From: an uncultured Erysipelotrichaceae bacterium
GTDB lineage: Bacteria > Bacillota_I > Bacilli_A > RF39 > UBA660
Length of the DNA stretch: 38,528 bases
Reading direction: 5' to 3'
NCBI GenBank assembly: GCA_902778125.1
Contig: CACYWH010000006.1
Span: 1 to 38,528, forward strand
This document shows positions 27,374-35,056 of the stretch, piece by piece (the stretch's first letter is position 1; each line of letters opens with the position of its first letter). Made by a program: the position numbers and the translations under genes. The notes under the pieces were generated by a model. That model was given only the letters and a program-made list of their open reading frames with translations. It did not search any database and had not been told where the DNA came from.

Positions 27374-27931
27374 ATGAGAAAAGAAAGAAGTTTACAAAAT
27401 ATTGTTATCGTAGTTTTAGCAGTTGCAATACTAGCTATGTCTGTAGGTTTTGCCGCTTATTCACAAAACTTAAATATTAATGGTACTGCAACATTTACTG
27501 CTGCTAAGTGGGATGTTCACTTTGATACTGAGACATTCGTAGAAAAGAGTGAAATCAAGGCTAGTAGTAAGGAAGTAGGAAATACTGCTATTACTTACAG
27601 TGTTACTTTACCAAAACCTGGTTCAACTTATTCATTTGAAGTAAATGTTAAGAACTTTGGTACAATTGATGCTAAATTAACAAAGATAACTTTATCTGGT
27701 TTAACTGAAGCTCAAAAGAAATATATTACTTATGTAGTAAATTATGCTGGTACTGATTATACTGAAACTACTGATGGCTTAGCTTTACAACTTGCTGCTG
27801 CTACTCATGAAACAGCTAAAGTAACAGTAACAGTTTCCTATGTTGCTCCAGCTGAAGCTACAGATTTACCACAAACAGATACAGATGTAACATTAACTGC
27901 TCAATTTGATTACGTTGATGCTAACCTTTAA
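27374..27931 (+). CDS. SipW-type exported fibre/pilin-like subunit (TasA/camelysin-like)
   Basis: 185 aa. Residues 5-32 form an export signal with the SipW style: short basic start, hydrophobic core, then GFAAYSQNLNINGTATFTA, where cleavage is expected around the Ala-Ala-Tyr. The mature part is small, Thr/Val-rich, with alternating strands and no Cys, as in TasA/camelysin beta-sandwich subunits, though I see no exact family match. Its C-ending codons (TTC, AAC, GTT/GCT choice) suggest high expression. The ATG at 27374 has GGGAGGG 5 nt upstream; the ATG at 27341 is rejected. First gene of the secretion locus, followed by its probable signal peptidase. Confidence 0.75.
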   Translation: MRKERSLQNIVIVVLAVAILAMSVGFAAYSQNLNINGTATFTAAKWDVHFDTETFVEKSEIKASSKEVGNTAITYSVTLPKPGSTYSFEVNVKNFGTIDAKLTKITLSGLTEAQKKYITYVVNYAGTDYTETTDGLALQLAAATHETAKVTVTVSYVAPAEATDLPQTDTDVTLTAQFDYVDANL

Positions 27932-27933
27932 TG

Positions 27934-27982
27934 TTAACTATGCAAGAATTATCTCTTTTTAGGGGTAATTCTTGCAAGTTAA
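27934..27982 (+). other. Long intercistronic hairpin between subunit and signal peptidase genes
   Basis: TTAACT/AGTTAA outer arms (one bulged A) and an 11-bp TGCAAGAATTA/TAATTCTTGCA core, extendable by four pairs through G-U. No T run follows, so it is not a classical terminator. It ends 5 nt before the GGAG site of the next gene and could protect the subunit mRNA 3' end or limit downstream translation. Confidence 0.7.
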
Positions 27983-27998
27983 TCATGGAGTTGATAGT

Positions 27999-29132
27999 GT
28001 GAAAAATTTAAAATTATATATTATAGAATTATTACTACTTATTTCTATTATAGTATTTAATGTAGTTTATGAGAGTACGTTATATTTGAACATATCAATA
28101 GTTGTTATCACAATTATTTCTTATTTTCTATTTGGATTTCAAAAAGATAATTCATATATTAAAGGAAACATTGTTCGAATAGTTATATCTTGTTTACTAT
28201 CATTTTTTATTGTGACATATTCTATTGGATTATTTGTAGGTTTTCATAAGACCATTTTAAATTTAAGTGCTAATTATTTAGTTAGAATAGTGTTAATAGA
28301 ATTTTTCGTTATATTTTGTGAAGAAATATTAAGATTTATTGTAGCAAAGAAGTCATTTGATACAATGATTCCATTAATATTATTTACAATTATTATGTGT
28401 ATATTAAATATTATAATAGAAATAAATGGATATAATTTTAACGATAGAGAAATGGTATTTATTTTCTCTAGCGTTGTTGTTGTAACAGTTATTTCTAGGG
28501 AAGTATTATGTTCGTATTTAACTTATAAAGTAAGTTATATTCCAAGCTTACTATTTAAGAGCGTTATTGTTTTATATGAATTTATATTGCCAATTATACC
28601 TAATCTAGGTAATTATTTGTTCTCTGTATTTAATCTTATATTAACATATTTTATATTTTACTTTTCTAGTAAAGCTATTCAATATGCTGAGAAAAGCAAT
28701 AAATATACGAGAAAAGCATCTAAAAGAATTATATATATTCCAATATTAATTGGTCTTATTATTATAGTTGTATTAGTATCTGGCTTTTTAAAATATAGGA
28801 TGATTGCTATTGGATCTAATTCAATGGTTCCTGTTTATGAAAAGGGAGATGCTATTATATATGAGAAAGTTAATGCTGATAAATTACAAATTGGTGATAT
28901 AATTGCATTTAAACAAAATGATGTAATAATTACTCACAGGATAGTAAGTATCAAGAAGAACAATTCATACGTTTTTAAGACAAAGGGAGATAACAATAAT
29001 GCAGTAGACTACTTTGATGTTCAAGGATACAATGTACTTGGTAAGGTGATGTATAAAGTAAAATACATTGGTTATCCTACAATATGGATAAATGACTTCT
29101 TCAGGAGAGGAGAGATTAATTATGACGGCTAA
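27999..29132 (+). CDS. SipW-class signal peptidase I (family S26B) with large membrane domain
   Basis: Cleaves signal peptides at the outer membrane face. The C-terminal 130 residues carry the catalytic Ser275 in GSNSMVP and, instead of the Lys of usual bacterial enzymes, His313 in ITHRIV, the Ser/His arrangement of SipW and the ER enzyme. GDIIAF and KGDNNNAVD match boxes of the family. Unlike Bacillus SipW (about 190 aa), this 377-aa protein has an extra N-terminal part with about seven membrane segments. Start is GTG, with GGAG 8 nt upstream. Likely processes the two exported proteins of this locus. Confidence 0.88.
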   Translation: MKNLKLYIIELLLLISIIVFNVVYESTLYLNISIVVITIISYFLFGFQKDNSYIKGNIVRIVISCLLSFFIVTYSIGLFVGFHKTILNLSANYLVRIVLIEFFVIFCEEILRFIVAKKSFDTMIPLILFTIIMCILNIIIEINGYNFNDREMVFIFSSVVVVTVISREVLCSYLTYKVSYIPSLLFKSVIVLYEFILPIIPNLGNYLFSVFNLILTYFIFYFSSKAIQYAEKSNKYTRKASKRIIYIPILIGLIIIVVLVSGFLKYRMIAIGSNSMVPVYEKGDAIIYEKVNADKLQIGDIIAFKQNDVIITHRIVSIKKNNSYVFKTKGDNNNAVDYFDVQGYNVLGKVMYKVKYIGYPTIWINDFFRRGEINYDG

Positions 29133-30165
29133 AAAGTATACTTTAGTCCAAATACTTTTTGTTATTTGCATAATTTTATTTTCCTTCATTGATGTTTATA
29201 TGTATAAAAAGGGGTATTTTAGTGAAAAAAAGGTAACATTAAAATATCAAGAGAATAATGATATTGACTATAAAGTTTATTTAAAGAAAAATGATTTCTT
29301 TGATGATAAGTATTTAGAAAAAAGTCAATCAGAAATTAAAACTTATATTACTAGCTTAATTGATCATATTAATGTGGATTATAAATATAATATTCAGTAT
29401 GATCACCCTGTTACTGGTGAATATAAGTATTATGTATATGCAACAGTTGAATCAAATAAATCAAATGGTGAAGCAAAATATTGGTCCAAAGATTATAAAC
29501 TAACTGATGAAAATACAATGAAGGTTCGTGATTTAAAAGAATACACAATTCATGAAAACATGGATATTGATTATAATAAATTTAATAATATCTTAATATC
29601 TTTCAAAAAGACATTAGGTTTAAGTGGGTCTGCTGGTGTTCTTAAAGTATATTTAAATGTTGAAAGTGATGTTGTAGGTAATGAAGTACCTGCTGAAATA
29701 GATAATAAATTATTATTATCTTTACCATTATCAGAAATGACGATAGAGGCATCTATAAATTCTGATGCACATAATAACATTAAAGAAGTTAGTAAGGTAG
29801 TTGATTCTGATAAATTGAATTTAACAAGAGGACTTGGGGTTGTATATGCAGCATCTGTAGTGTTCTTTATATTCTTATTGATACATGTTACTAAAAGAAA
29901 AAAAGACTTAAATAAATATGAAAACGAACTTAAGAAAATACTTAATACTTATGATAGTATTATTGTAAATATAAATAAATTACCTGAAATTAAAGATTAT
30001 AAAGTAATTGATGTTTCTTCTTTCGAAGAGTTATTAGATGCTCATGGAGAAGTAAGAATGCCTATCAATTATTATAAAGATGTAAATAGAAGTTATTTCC
30101 TATTATTATGTGATACTACAGTATGGAAATACGTAATGAGTAAAAGAAAAATAGAAAGGATGTGA
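29122..30165 (+). CDS. DUF5305-like membrane protein of the SipW locus
   Basis: 347 aa. One membrane segment near the start (about 9-28), an extracytoplasmic domain of some 210 residues with paired strands (KVTLKYQENNDIDYKVYL, VDYKYNIQYD), a second membrane segment (about 240-262) and a cytoplasmic tail of 80 residues. From memory the layout and the VYLK-x-N-x-F pattern agree with DUF5305, a family seen next to SipW-like peptidases in archaea and Firmicutes. Overlaps the peptidase gene by 11 bp; the ATG at 29122 has GGAG 9 nt before it. Ends in TGA, 4 bp before the next ATG. Function unknown, perhaps assembly or anchoring. Confidence 0.65.
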   Translation: MTAKKYTLVQILFVICIILFSFIDVYMYKKGYFSEKKVTLKYQENNDIDYKVYLKKNDFFDDKYLEKSQSEIKTYITSLIDHINVDYKYNIQYDHPVTGEYKYYVYATVESNKSNGEAKYWSKDYKLTDENTMKVRDLKEYTIHENMDIDYNKFNNILISFKKTLGLSGSAGVLKVYLNVESDVVGNEVPAEIDNKLLLSLPLSEMTIEASINSDAHNNIKEVSKVVDSDKLNLTRGLGVVYAASVVFFIFLLIHVTKRKKDLNKYENELKKILNTYDSIIVNINKLPEIKDYKVIDVSSFEELLDAHGEVRMPINYYKDVNRSYFLLLCDTTVWKYVMSKRKIERM

Positions 30166-30169
30166 TTAT

Positions 30170-32527
30170 ATGAAAAATAATAAGTTAATTCTTATTATTA
30201 GTATAATTACTTTTTCTATTTTTTTATTTATGTCAGTTGGATACGCTATCTATGGAGCAAAATTAACTGGTACTGGTAGTGTATATTTTAAGGCACCTGG
30301 AGAGTTTGGAATCACAGATGTTACCTTGTCTGGTTATAATAATTTAACTAATCCAGGAAATCCTGAATTTACAAAAGATAACATAACATTTGATTTAGAA
30401 TTCTTTGCTGAAAATAATAGTAGTTTAGCAGAGGAATTCTATGCTGAATATACAGTTACAATTACTAACAATAGTTTTAATGATTATGATTTTGCATCTG
30501 CAATAGTTAATTTTTCTGTAGATACATTAAATAATGAAAATATTAACGTTACATTTGATGTTTTAGGAATAGAGGAAGGAGAAACTATAGCTGCACTTGA
30601 GACTAAAACATTTACTCTACGTATAAATATGTATCCTACAAGTCCTGGTACTTATAATGTTAGTGGTGGGTCAGATGTAAATGCTGATGAAACTGAAACT
30701 GAGCCAGTTGGTAGTTTACTTGCTAGCATTCCTAAAAATTCTGAAGTTGATTTAAGAGGAAGCGTTACAAGAGATAAAGTAACAGTAACAGTTATTAATA
30801 CATTTGATACTTCGCAAACTTTCTCATTTGATTCAAACAACTCAAATTTTAGTATTGTAACATCAAGTGGTTCTCCAATAGGAAATTTATCAATCGGAGC
30901 AAACACAACTCAAACATATGATATATATGTAGAAAGAAAAAGTGGAATAACATTTGCTTCTAATAAGCAAAGTTTAAATGTTGTATTTAAAAAGAGTGAT
31001 TCTAATGTAAGTATTGGTAATGTAACTGCTCTTGTTGATCAGGATCAGACATTACTTGATGATGACGCTCCTATTATTAGTGATGTACAAGCAACAAAGG
31101 TAGCCGAAGATGGAAAAGTTAATTTAACTTGGTCCGCGACTGATATAAGTAATATATCTAAATTTATAATTGAAGCTTGCAATTCGAGTGATGAAGTAGT
31201 TAAAACATATGATACTGGAAATAATAGTAGAAATTATACCGCAACAGACTTAGCAGATGGAACTTATTATTTTAAAGTATATGGAGTAGATGAAAAGAAT
31301 AATAATGGTAAGACTCAGGCAACAGCTTGTACTACTAGTGAAGGAAAATGTTCAAGAAGTACAAGTAGTAATTATAGCTGGACAGTGACAGTTACATATA
31401 ATCTTTCAAATGGATTATCAACTACTAGTTCTAAAACTGCCACTCTTGGTAAAAGTTATAGTGGTAAATTAACTGTTCGTGGTAACTATGAATTACCAAC
31501 AAGTATTCAAATAAATATGAACGATCAAAATCTAACTAGTGGATATACATATAGTTCAAATAATGGTAATATTACAATTAATAATGTTACAGGTAATATA
31601 ACTATTACTGCTGAAGGTAGATCTACTGGAGGTATCTGTTTAGTTAAAGGTACCAAAATATTACTTGCTAATGGAAAGTATAAAAATATAGAAGATATAA
31701 GATATAACGATTTGCTATCTGTATGGAGTTATGATAGTGGTAGCATTACATATGAGTATCCTATTTGGATAGAAAAAACTTCTACTATAAATAATTATCA
31801 AAAGACAACATTATCTGATGGAACTATTCTAAAAACTGTTGGATTCCATGGAGTATTTAGCCCAACATATAATGAATTTATTTCTGTGGATGATTATACT
31901 AAATTTAAAGTTGGTGTTAAATTACAAAAAGTAGTAAATGGTAAATTAGAGGAAGTAACGATTAAAAAAATAGAACAAGTACAAGAAAAGGTTAATTATT
32001 ACCATGTTGTTTCTACTAGATATTATAATATAATTGCTAACAATTTATTAACAACAGATGGAACCGTAATATTATCTAATTTATATGGATTTGATAAAAA
32101 TATAACTTGGCCAAAAGAAGTTAGAAATAAAGTTATTTCAGATAAAAATAATTTATATGATTATAAAGAATTTGAAGATATAATGCCATATTATATGTTT
32201 AATGGCTTAAGAGCAGAAGAAGGTAAATATTTAACAAATTATGGTCTTACTAAAGAAATATTTAAATATTATCTAGCTAATAATCAAATGAATGAAAAAA
32301 TGTTATTACCAGTAGAAACTAATAATAGTGGAAAAAGAATGTGGATGGTAACGACTGATAAAGATGTTATATTAAATAAAGCCGATTATTTATATGAAGA
32401 AGGAAGTTATTATACATTACCTAAATCATTTGGCGTTTATAGATGGTATTCTACTTCTGAAGATAAATATTATATGCCTCTTGAAAAGGTAAAGGTTAAT
32501 CATTCAATGCATTTTATTGCAAAATAA
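30170..32527 (+). CDS. Large surface protein with SipW-type signal, Fn3-like domain and C-terminal Hint domain
   Basis: 785 aa. Residues 1-36 are an export signal ending GYAIYGAKLTGTGSVYFKA, closely paralleling the small subunit's signal. Strand-rich domains follow to about 290, then an Fn3-like domain (about 295-390: NLTWSATD, DGTYYFKVYGVD), a further sheet domain, and from Cys490 a Hint module: GGICLVKGTKILLANGKYKNIEDI style opening, LKTVGFHGVFS as the T/H block, and NIIANNLLTTDG closing near 632. The last 150 residues end in a YTLP...WYSTS...Y repeat-like fold. A Hint domain can self-cleave or form an ester at its Cys. AAAGGA 9 nt upstream fixes the start. Confidence 0.8.
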   Translation: MKNNKLILIISIITFSIFLFMSVGYAIYGAKLTGTGSVYFKAPGEFGITDVTLSGYNNLTNPGNPEFTKDNITFDLEFFAENNSSLAEEFYAEYTVTITNNSFNDYDFASAIVNFSVDTLNNENINVTFDVLGIEEGETIAALETKTFTLRINMYPTSPGTYNVSGGSDVNADETETEPVGSLLASIPKNSEVDLRGSVTRDKVTVTVINTFDTSQTFSFDSNNSNFSIVTSSGSPIGNLSIGANTTQTYDIYVERKSGITFASNKQSLNVVFKKSDSNVSIGNVTALVDQDQTLLDDDAPIISDVQATKVAEDGKVNLTWSATDISNISKFIIEACNSSDEVVKTYDTGNNSRNYTATDLADGTYYFKVYGVDEKNNNGKTQATACTTSEGKCSRSTSSNYSWTVTVTYNLSNGLSTTSSKTATLGKSYSGKLTVRGNYELPTSIQINMNDQNLTSGYTYSSNNGNITINNVTGNITITAEGRSTGGICLVKGTKILLANGKYKNIEDIRYNDLLSVWSYDSGSITYEYPIWIEKTSTINNYQKTTLSDGTILKTVGFHGVFSPTYNEFISVDDYTKFKVGVKLQKVVNGKLEEVTIKKIEQVQEKVNYYHVVSTRYYNIIANNLLTTDGTVILSNLYGFDKNITWPKEVRNKVISDKNNLYDYKEFEDIMPYYMFNGLRAEEGKYLTNYGLTKEIFKYYLANNQMNEKMLLPVETNNSGKRMWMVTTDKDVILNKADYLYEEGSYYTLPKSFGVYRWYSTSEDKYYMPLEKVKVNHSMHFIAK

Positions 32528-32538
32528 TTTAAATATTA

Positions 32539-32578
32539 AAAATGTATACACGAAATATATAAAGCGTATACATTTTTT
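32539..32578 (+). terminator. Intrinsic terminator of the SipW locus
   Basis: AAAATGTATAC/GTATACATTTT arms (11 bp) around a 16-nt loop, followed by further T residues. Confidence 0.8.
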
Positions 32579-32585
32579 TATTAAT

Positions 32586-32614
32586 TTGACAAAATATATA
32601 ATTAATAATATAAT
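32586..32614 (+). promoter_or_regulatory. Consensus promoter of the L,D-transpeptidase gene
   Basis: TTGACA (32586-32591), 17-bp spacer, TATAAT (32609-32614): a perfect sigma-A promoter 25 bp upstream of the start. Confidence 0.88.
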
Positions 32615-32639
32615 ATATCACACTTAAAAAGGGGGACTT

Positions 32640-33863
32640 ATGAAAAAAACTATACATAAAAAATTAGTATCTTTAGGACTAGCAAGTTTATTAAGTGTAA
32701 CTCTTGGATGTAATCCTAAAAAAAATGAAGATATAATAACAGATGAAAATGTTGTAAGTGATAACGTATTTGAAATAGTAGAAATAGAAAAACCTGAGAT
32801 AGCCGAGGAAGAAATAATTTCTGAGATAAATGATGTAGATGAAACAAATGTAGTTACATATGCTAGGGCTAATACTAATACAAATATATATAAAAGTGCA
32901 GATAAAAAGTCAGATAAATTAGGTATATTATTTAATGGTCTTTCTTTAGAGTGTGTAAATATAAATGGTGAGTGGGCAGAAGTTATTTATGATGGAAAGA
33001 GCGCCTATATAAAAGTTGAAGATATAGATATCATTGAATGTATAGATGTACCAAATGAAGAAAATATTCCATTTATATATAGTAGAAATGATTTACTAGA
33101 ATGTTTAAATGAAACCAAAGTAGCTGTCGCAACAGCAAGAGTAAATGTCAGAAGTGAAGCAAATACTAATTCAAAAATATTAAATCAATTAAGTAAAGGC
33201 GAATCTTTAGAATATGTTAATGATTATAATGATGAATGGATAGAAGTTATTTATAATGGTAAAAAAGCCTATTTGTTTAAAGAATATACAGATATAAAGT
33301 CTGGATATAGTGCTAAAAATGAGATGCTTGATATGGTATATATGACAAGTAAAACTCCTTTATATGATATAGATGATAATAGAGTACTTACAAATATACC
33401 AAGACATGAGGTTGCAGAAGTATATGGTAGGACAAATGATTGTTATTTGGTTAAATGCAATGGTCAATTTGGATACATATCAAAAGAACATGCATGTACA
33501 CTAGGTGACACGTATGTTGTAATTGATATTTCTAGTCAAAATTTAAAACTATATGTAGATGATAAATTAATAGTAGATACTTTAATAGTAACTGGAAAAG
33601 ATACTTCCCCAACTTATTGTGGATTATTTTCAGTAAGAGAAAAAGAAAGAAATGTTTATTGGGAAGAATTTGGAGTTAAAGTAAAATATTGGATGCCTTT
33701 TAATAGAGGAGAAGGTATGCATGATGCTAAATGGAGAAAAAAATTTGGAGGGGATATCTACCATAAAGATGGTAGTCATGGATGTGTTAATATTCCAACC
33801 AAAATAATGCCAACCATATATGATAATGTAGATATTGGTGCTCCAGTTTTAGTTAAGAAGTAG
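32640..33863 (+). CDS. Lipoprotein L,D-transpeptidase with SH3b repeats
   Basis: Forms 3-3 peptidoglycan cross-links or attaches proteins to murein at the cell surface. The 407-aa protein has a lipoprotein signal with the lipobox ending at Cys24 (VTLGC), an acidic linker, two clear SH3b repeats (about 75-130 and 160-220, ARVNVRSEANTNSKIL) and a third weaker one (about 235-285), then a YkuD domain from YVVIDISSQNLKLYV with the active site HKDGSHGC (Cys382). Ser-His-Gly-Cys is intact. Consistent with DAP murein predicted from MurE. Co-transcribed with the two small genes downstream. Confidence 0.93.
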   Translation: MKKTIHKKLVSLGLASLLSVTLGCNPKKNEDIITDENVVSDNVFEIVEIEKPEIAEEEIISEINDVDETNVVTYARANTNTNIYKSADKKSDKLGILFNGLSLECVNINGEWAEVIYDGKSAYIKVEDIDIIECIDVPNEENIPFIYSRNDLLECLNETKVAVATARVNVRSEANTNSKILNQLSKGESLEYVNDYNDEWIEVIYNGKKAYLFKEYTDIKSGYSAKNEMLDMVYMTSKTPLYDIDDNRVLTNIPRHEVAEVYGRTNDCYLVKCNGQFGYISKEHACTLGDTYVVIDISSQNLKLYVDDKLIVDTLIVTGKDTSPTYCGLFSVREKERNVYWEEFGVKVKYWMPFNRGEGMHDAKWRKKFGGDIYHKDGSHGCVNIPTKIMPTIYDNVDIGAPVLVKK

Positions 33864-33872
33864 GAGGTAAAA

Positions 33873-34187
33873 ATGTTAGAAGTGATCTTTTTTAAAGCAG
33901 CCAATAAATATTATTTTAAGTTTAATGGATACAATTTTGAATTGAATGTTACAAATCTAGATTATCTTTTGAATAATTTATCTTTACCACATAAAATAGA
34001 ATTTTATAAATGTTCAAGAAGCATGGTTGAAAAAATAATTAAATATATTATAAAAGAAAAAACAAGAGTAAAAATATGTGAAGTTACTAGATATGATGAT
34101 AAAAATATTATTGGATTAGAAGCTATTCTATTAAAATCTAGGTTTCAAGAAAAGGTTTTAAGAAATAATATGAAAGGAAATTATTAA
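33873..34187 (+). CDS. Hypothetical protein
   Basis: 104 aa, soluble, rich in Lys, Asn and aromatic residues, no signal or motif I recognise. AGGAGG 6 nt before the ATG and only 9 bp after the transpeptidase stop show it is a real gene of that operon. The next gene starts 1 bp after its stop. Function unknown. Confidence 0.65.
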   Translation: MLEVIFFKAANKYYFKFNGYNFELNVTNLDYLLNNLSLPHKIEFYKCSRSMVEKIIKYIIKEKTRVKICEVTRYDDKNIIGLEAILLKSRFQEKVLRNNMKGNY

Positions 34188-34188
34188 T

Positions 34189-34614
34189 ATGGAAAACGAA
34201 GTATATTTTGGAATAAACAGAAAAAATATGTTTACTGATTATGAATTTATTCGTAACAAAAGAGTTATTGGAGTAAAATCTGATAATAATTATTTTGATC
34301 ATAATACAATTATTTTTTTTAGAATAAATGATAAAGAATGTATGGAAGTATTAACTGGTAAAAAATTTATAAATGAAGGAAATAATGTTTTTTATAATGA
34401 AGACACTGGATTATGTTTTAAAACTAATTTAGGACAATCATATTGGGATTATTATACTGTAATGCTTTACTTAGGTGAAAGAGTATTCGAATATAGTGAA
34501 AGCGTAAGAGATTTTTTTGATTTTTATGAATATATTGCAAATCAAGACAAAGAGTTAATAGCAAAATCAAGATATTCATTATTAAAAAAGAACATAGGAT
34601 TTACAAAAAAATAA
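34189..34614 (+). CDS. Hypothetical protein
   Basis: 141 aa, soluble and acidic/aromatic-rich (many Tyr and Phe), no membrane segment or recognised motif. It starts 1 bp after the previous stop with AAAGGA upstream and ends in a strong terminator, so it is the last gene of the L,D-transpeptidase operon. Function unknown. Confidence 0.65.
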   Translation: MENEVYFGINRKNMFTDYEFIRNKRVIGVKSDNNYFDHNTIIFFRINDKECMEVLTGKKFINEGNNVFYNEDTGLCFKTNLGQSYWDYYTVMLYLGERVFEYSESVRDFFDFYEYIANQDKELIAKSRYSLLKKNIGFTKK

Positions 34615-34640
34615 CTATTTAATAAGAATAGTTATTTTTT
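34609..34640 (+). terminator. Intrinsic terminator of the L,D-transpeptidase operon
   Basis: A perfect 10-bp AATAACTATT/AATAGTTATT stem at the stop codon followed by TTTT. Confidence 0.8.
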
Positions 34641-34655
34641 AATTATTACCAACAA

Positions 34656-34785
34656 ACAAAAAGCTCAATTGAAGTAATTGAGTTTCTATATCAAACTCCG
34701 AAGAGTAGATATCAATATGGAGCAATTGTGTATCTCGTTTGAGAAACATCAACCGACAAATGTAACTGAGATAAAACTTAATTAC
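34656..34785 (-). ncRNA. Candidate structured small RNA
   Basis: On the minus strand an extended -10 (TG-C-TATAAT, 34792-34800) would start a transcript near 34785. About 120 nt later CTCAATT/AATTGAG (34664-34682) plus TTTTT forms an intrinsic terminator. Between them I can fold a 5' ATGTAA/TTACAT arm, GTTTCTC-AAAC-GAGATAC, and an ACTC-TTCG-GAGT hairpin on an ATATC/GATAT stem. No -35 is obvious. A minus-strand frame of 36 codons (34639-34749) and a plus-strand frame run through the same bases, so a short protein remnant is the competing reading. Family unknown. Confidence 0.5.
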
Positions 34786-34908
34786 ATGTTTATTATAGCA
34801 CAAATTATTTAAAAATAAAACACCTATAAAATTCTTTAAAATTAAGAAAATCGGAAAATAGTAATCTTCCGATTAGTAAGTCAATAAAAAATATGACTGA
34901 AAATGTGG

Positions 34909-34974
34909 TATAATTAAATAGACGGATAAATAGTAATTTGTAGAAACAAGCAATTATAAAGTTTGTTTTTTTTT
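34909..34974 (+). ncRNA. Candidate short terminated transcript upstream of the metal-ATPase gene
   Basis: An extended -10 (TGGTATAAT, box at 34909-34914) is followed about 30 nt later by AAACAAGC/GTTTGTTT arms with a 9-nt loop and a long T run (34944-34974). This predicts an RNA of about 55 nt with no convincing ORF. It could be an attenuated leader of the ATPase operon or an independent small RNA; the operon has its own promoter just downstream. The rest of 34786-34908 holds only an 8-bp hairpin (34849-34874). Confidence 0.35.
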
Positions 34975-34984
34975 GAAATATATA

Positions 34985-35013
34985 TTGACAAGCAACTCAA
35001 AAAAACATATATT
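34985..35013 (+). promoter_or_regulatory. Promoter of the cadA-cadC-like operon
   Basis: TTGACA (34985-34990), 17-bp spacer, TATATT (35008-35013), 44 bp upstream of the ATPase start. Confidence 0.8.
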
Positions 35014-35020
35014 ATATATG
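35006..35020. promoter_or_regulatory. Candidate operator for the ArsR/CadC-type repressor
   Basis: CATATAT-T-ATATATG, a palindrome with 7-bp arms, covers the -10 box. Its position suits repression by the metal-sensing regulator encoded in the same operon; AT-richness makes chance occurrence possible. Confidence 0.45.
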
Positions 35021-35056
35021 AACACATAATCATACATAATATATAAGGAGGATTTT

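Noticed and set aside
34640..34800. CRISPR array or tracrRNA
   Set aside because: There are no regularly spaced repeats and no cas genes in the window. Hairpins alone do not support this.
34849..34874. 8-bp hairpin AATCGGAA/TTCCGATT as a terminator
   Set aside because: There is no T run on the plus strand and only a broken one on the minus strand, and no gene ends beside it.
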